Below are positions 63,180 through 64,000 of a DNA stretch of 64,000 nt, piece after piece. The stretch comes from Bathynomus jamesi (taxonomy: Eukaryota; Arthropoda; Malacostraca; Isopoda; Cirolanidae), in contig JAJOZX010005777.1 in NCBI GenBank assembly GCA_023014485.1, positions 136,501-200,500 on the forward strand. The letters are read 5' to 3'. The translations under genes and the position numbers were made by a program. The notes below the pieces were generated by a model. The model had not been told where the DNA came from. It worked only from the letters and a program-made list of their open reading frames with translations, and ran no database searches. Every line of letters begins with the position of its first letter. The first letter of the stretch is position 1.

Positions 63180-63560
63180 CGAAGTTGCCCTCGCAATGCG
63201 GCTGCCACTGAGTGACTGGGAACGAGTGTGGAGAAAGTTTTTGCCCGCCGATGTTGAGTGATCAATAAATACAAGCAATGGGAATGCTAAATTATCGTAT
63301 TCGTATCTGGTTACACTCAATTTACGACTTTCCTTAATTCTAAACAAGTAAAAAAAAGAAGAAAAAAGTTTTTTTTAAACCAAAGTCGTATATAGGAATA
63401 CGCGTAAAGTTCAAACCTTTTAAAGACCGCACCTATAATTATAGGTTTTCCTGCTAATTAATTAACCCAAGCTTCGATAAAAAGGGAAAAAAAAATTGCC
63501 TGACTTTAGTCTCGACTCGAAAGAAATCTTCAGAATTAAAATCAGAAACCGAATAAGGCA

Positions 63561-63596
<36 letters not shown>

Positions 63597-64000
63597 GGCA
63601 AATTAATGGTTTGGAGTTTAACTCTCAAGTACAATACAAGAAATTTGAAAAAAAAAGAAAAAATTTCAGCAAGGTTTAATTTCATCAAGGTTGGCGACGA
63701 AGATACATAAACACGATTTTGAGATTAATTAGAATTAAATTACTAATCAAATTTTGGGGGGCTAAATTCCCTCTCTATTTTTAATTTTAGCCAAAGTGCA
63801 TTTTAAGTGATTCAAATGAAATCCTCGATTAAACAAAAGAAAATTGAAAAAGAGGTCGAGAAGAGAATTAACAAAAGGAGAAAATGATAAAGCAACGAAC
63901 GTGCGCGCGCGCACACGCACACACACACACAAAGTATACTGAATATACTGTATATAATTATTTCCTTTTGTGAAGTCCGAACTGGTATTTCAGTCTGGGT
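63180..64000. other. No gene recognised
   Basis: AT-rich, with a poly-A at 63567-63591 and (CG)n(CA)n at 63901-63931. No exon signal. Confidence 0.5.

Overview
This window is eukaryotic and almost certainly arthropod. The best guess, from the overall look of the repeats, is a decapod crustacean. It is AT-rich and crowded with microsatellites: dozens of (TA)n arrays plus (CA)n/(TG)n, (CT)n/(AG)n, (ATT)n and (AAT)n. TTAGG-like telomere-type strings lie inside several small repeats, and transposons and their relics are everywhere. I see no host protein-coding gene that I can defend. The only long, clean reading frames belong to mobile elements, so this is probably intergenic or intronic DNA.

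Layout. 0.6-6.6 kb: a 419-bp foldback element, a 5S rRNA-like SINE, two piggyBac-type MITE candidates and a Tc1 element whose catalytic core is deleted. 6.9-14.7 kb: a dense cluster holding a tRNA-headed SINE, copies of a long-arm foldback family (FB1), a mariner foldback, a hAT MITE with an exact 8-bp target-site duplication (TSD), a second 5S SINE, a pogo/Tigger-like MITE and three further mariner-type relics. 14.7-20.4 kb: a LINE RT fragment, then two CR1-like LINE copies head to tail, both joined to (CT)n. 20.7-25.8 kb: mariner and hAT MITEs and a Tc1 relic. 26-30 kb: mostly microsatellites and unique DNA. 30.2-31.5 kb: an inverted-repeat element carrying an OTU cysteine protease gene, with a 212-bp MITE nested inside it. 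35.2-36.6 kb: a LINE RT fragment abutting a 5S SINE. 37.5-43.4 kb: a palindromic hAT MITE, a mariner (DD37D spacing), a Tc1 (DD38E spacing) and a hAT transposase relic. 47-56 kb: foldback MITEs, a 5S SINE, an almost complete mariner-type element (DD37E spacing) and a tandem FB1 locus. 56-60.8 kb: MITEs and a composite repeat. 61.05-63.03 kb: a 1,977-bp hAT-like element with an exact 8-bp TSD that contains LINE ORF1 and endonuclease sequence.

How the parts fit together. Two mechanisms recur. (1) Many Tc1/mariner elements have become palindromes by inverted duplication of one end, so the same piece of transposase lies on both strands of one element. (2) Most of these TA-inserting elements sit inside or between (TA)n arrays. 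The most unusual items are the 5S-headed SINE family that shares a body block with a tRNA-headed SINE, the OTU-bearing element, the hAT-like element with LINE cargo, and a 47-bp MITE with a perfect 8-bp TSD inside a LINE. All calls come from reading the sequence. No alignment or database search was run, and spacings and boundaries were counted by hand.
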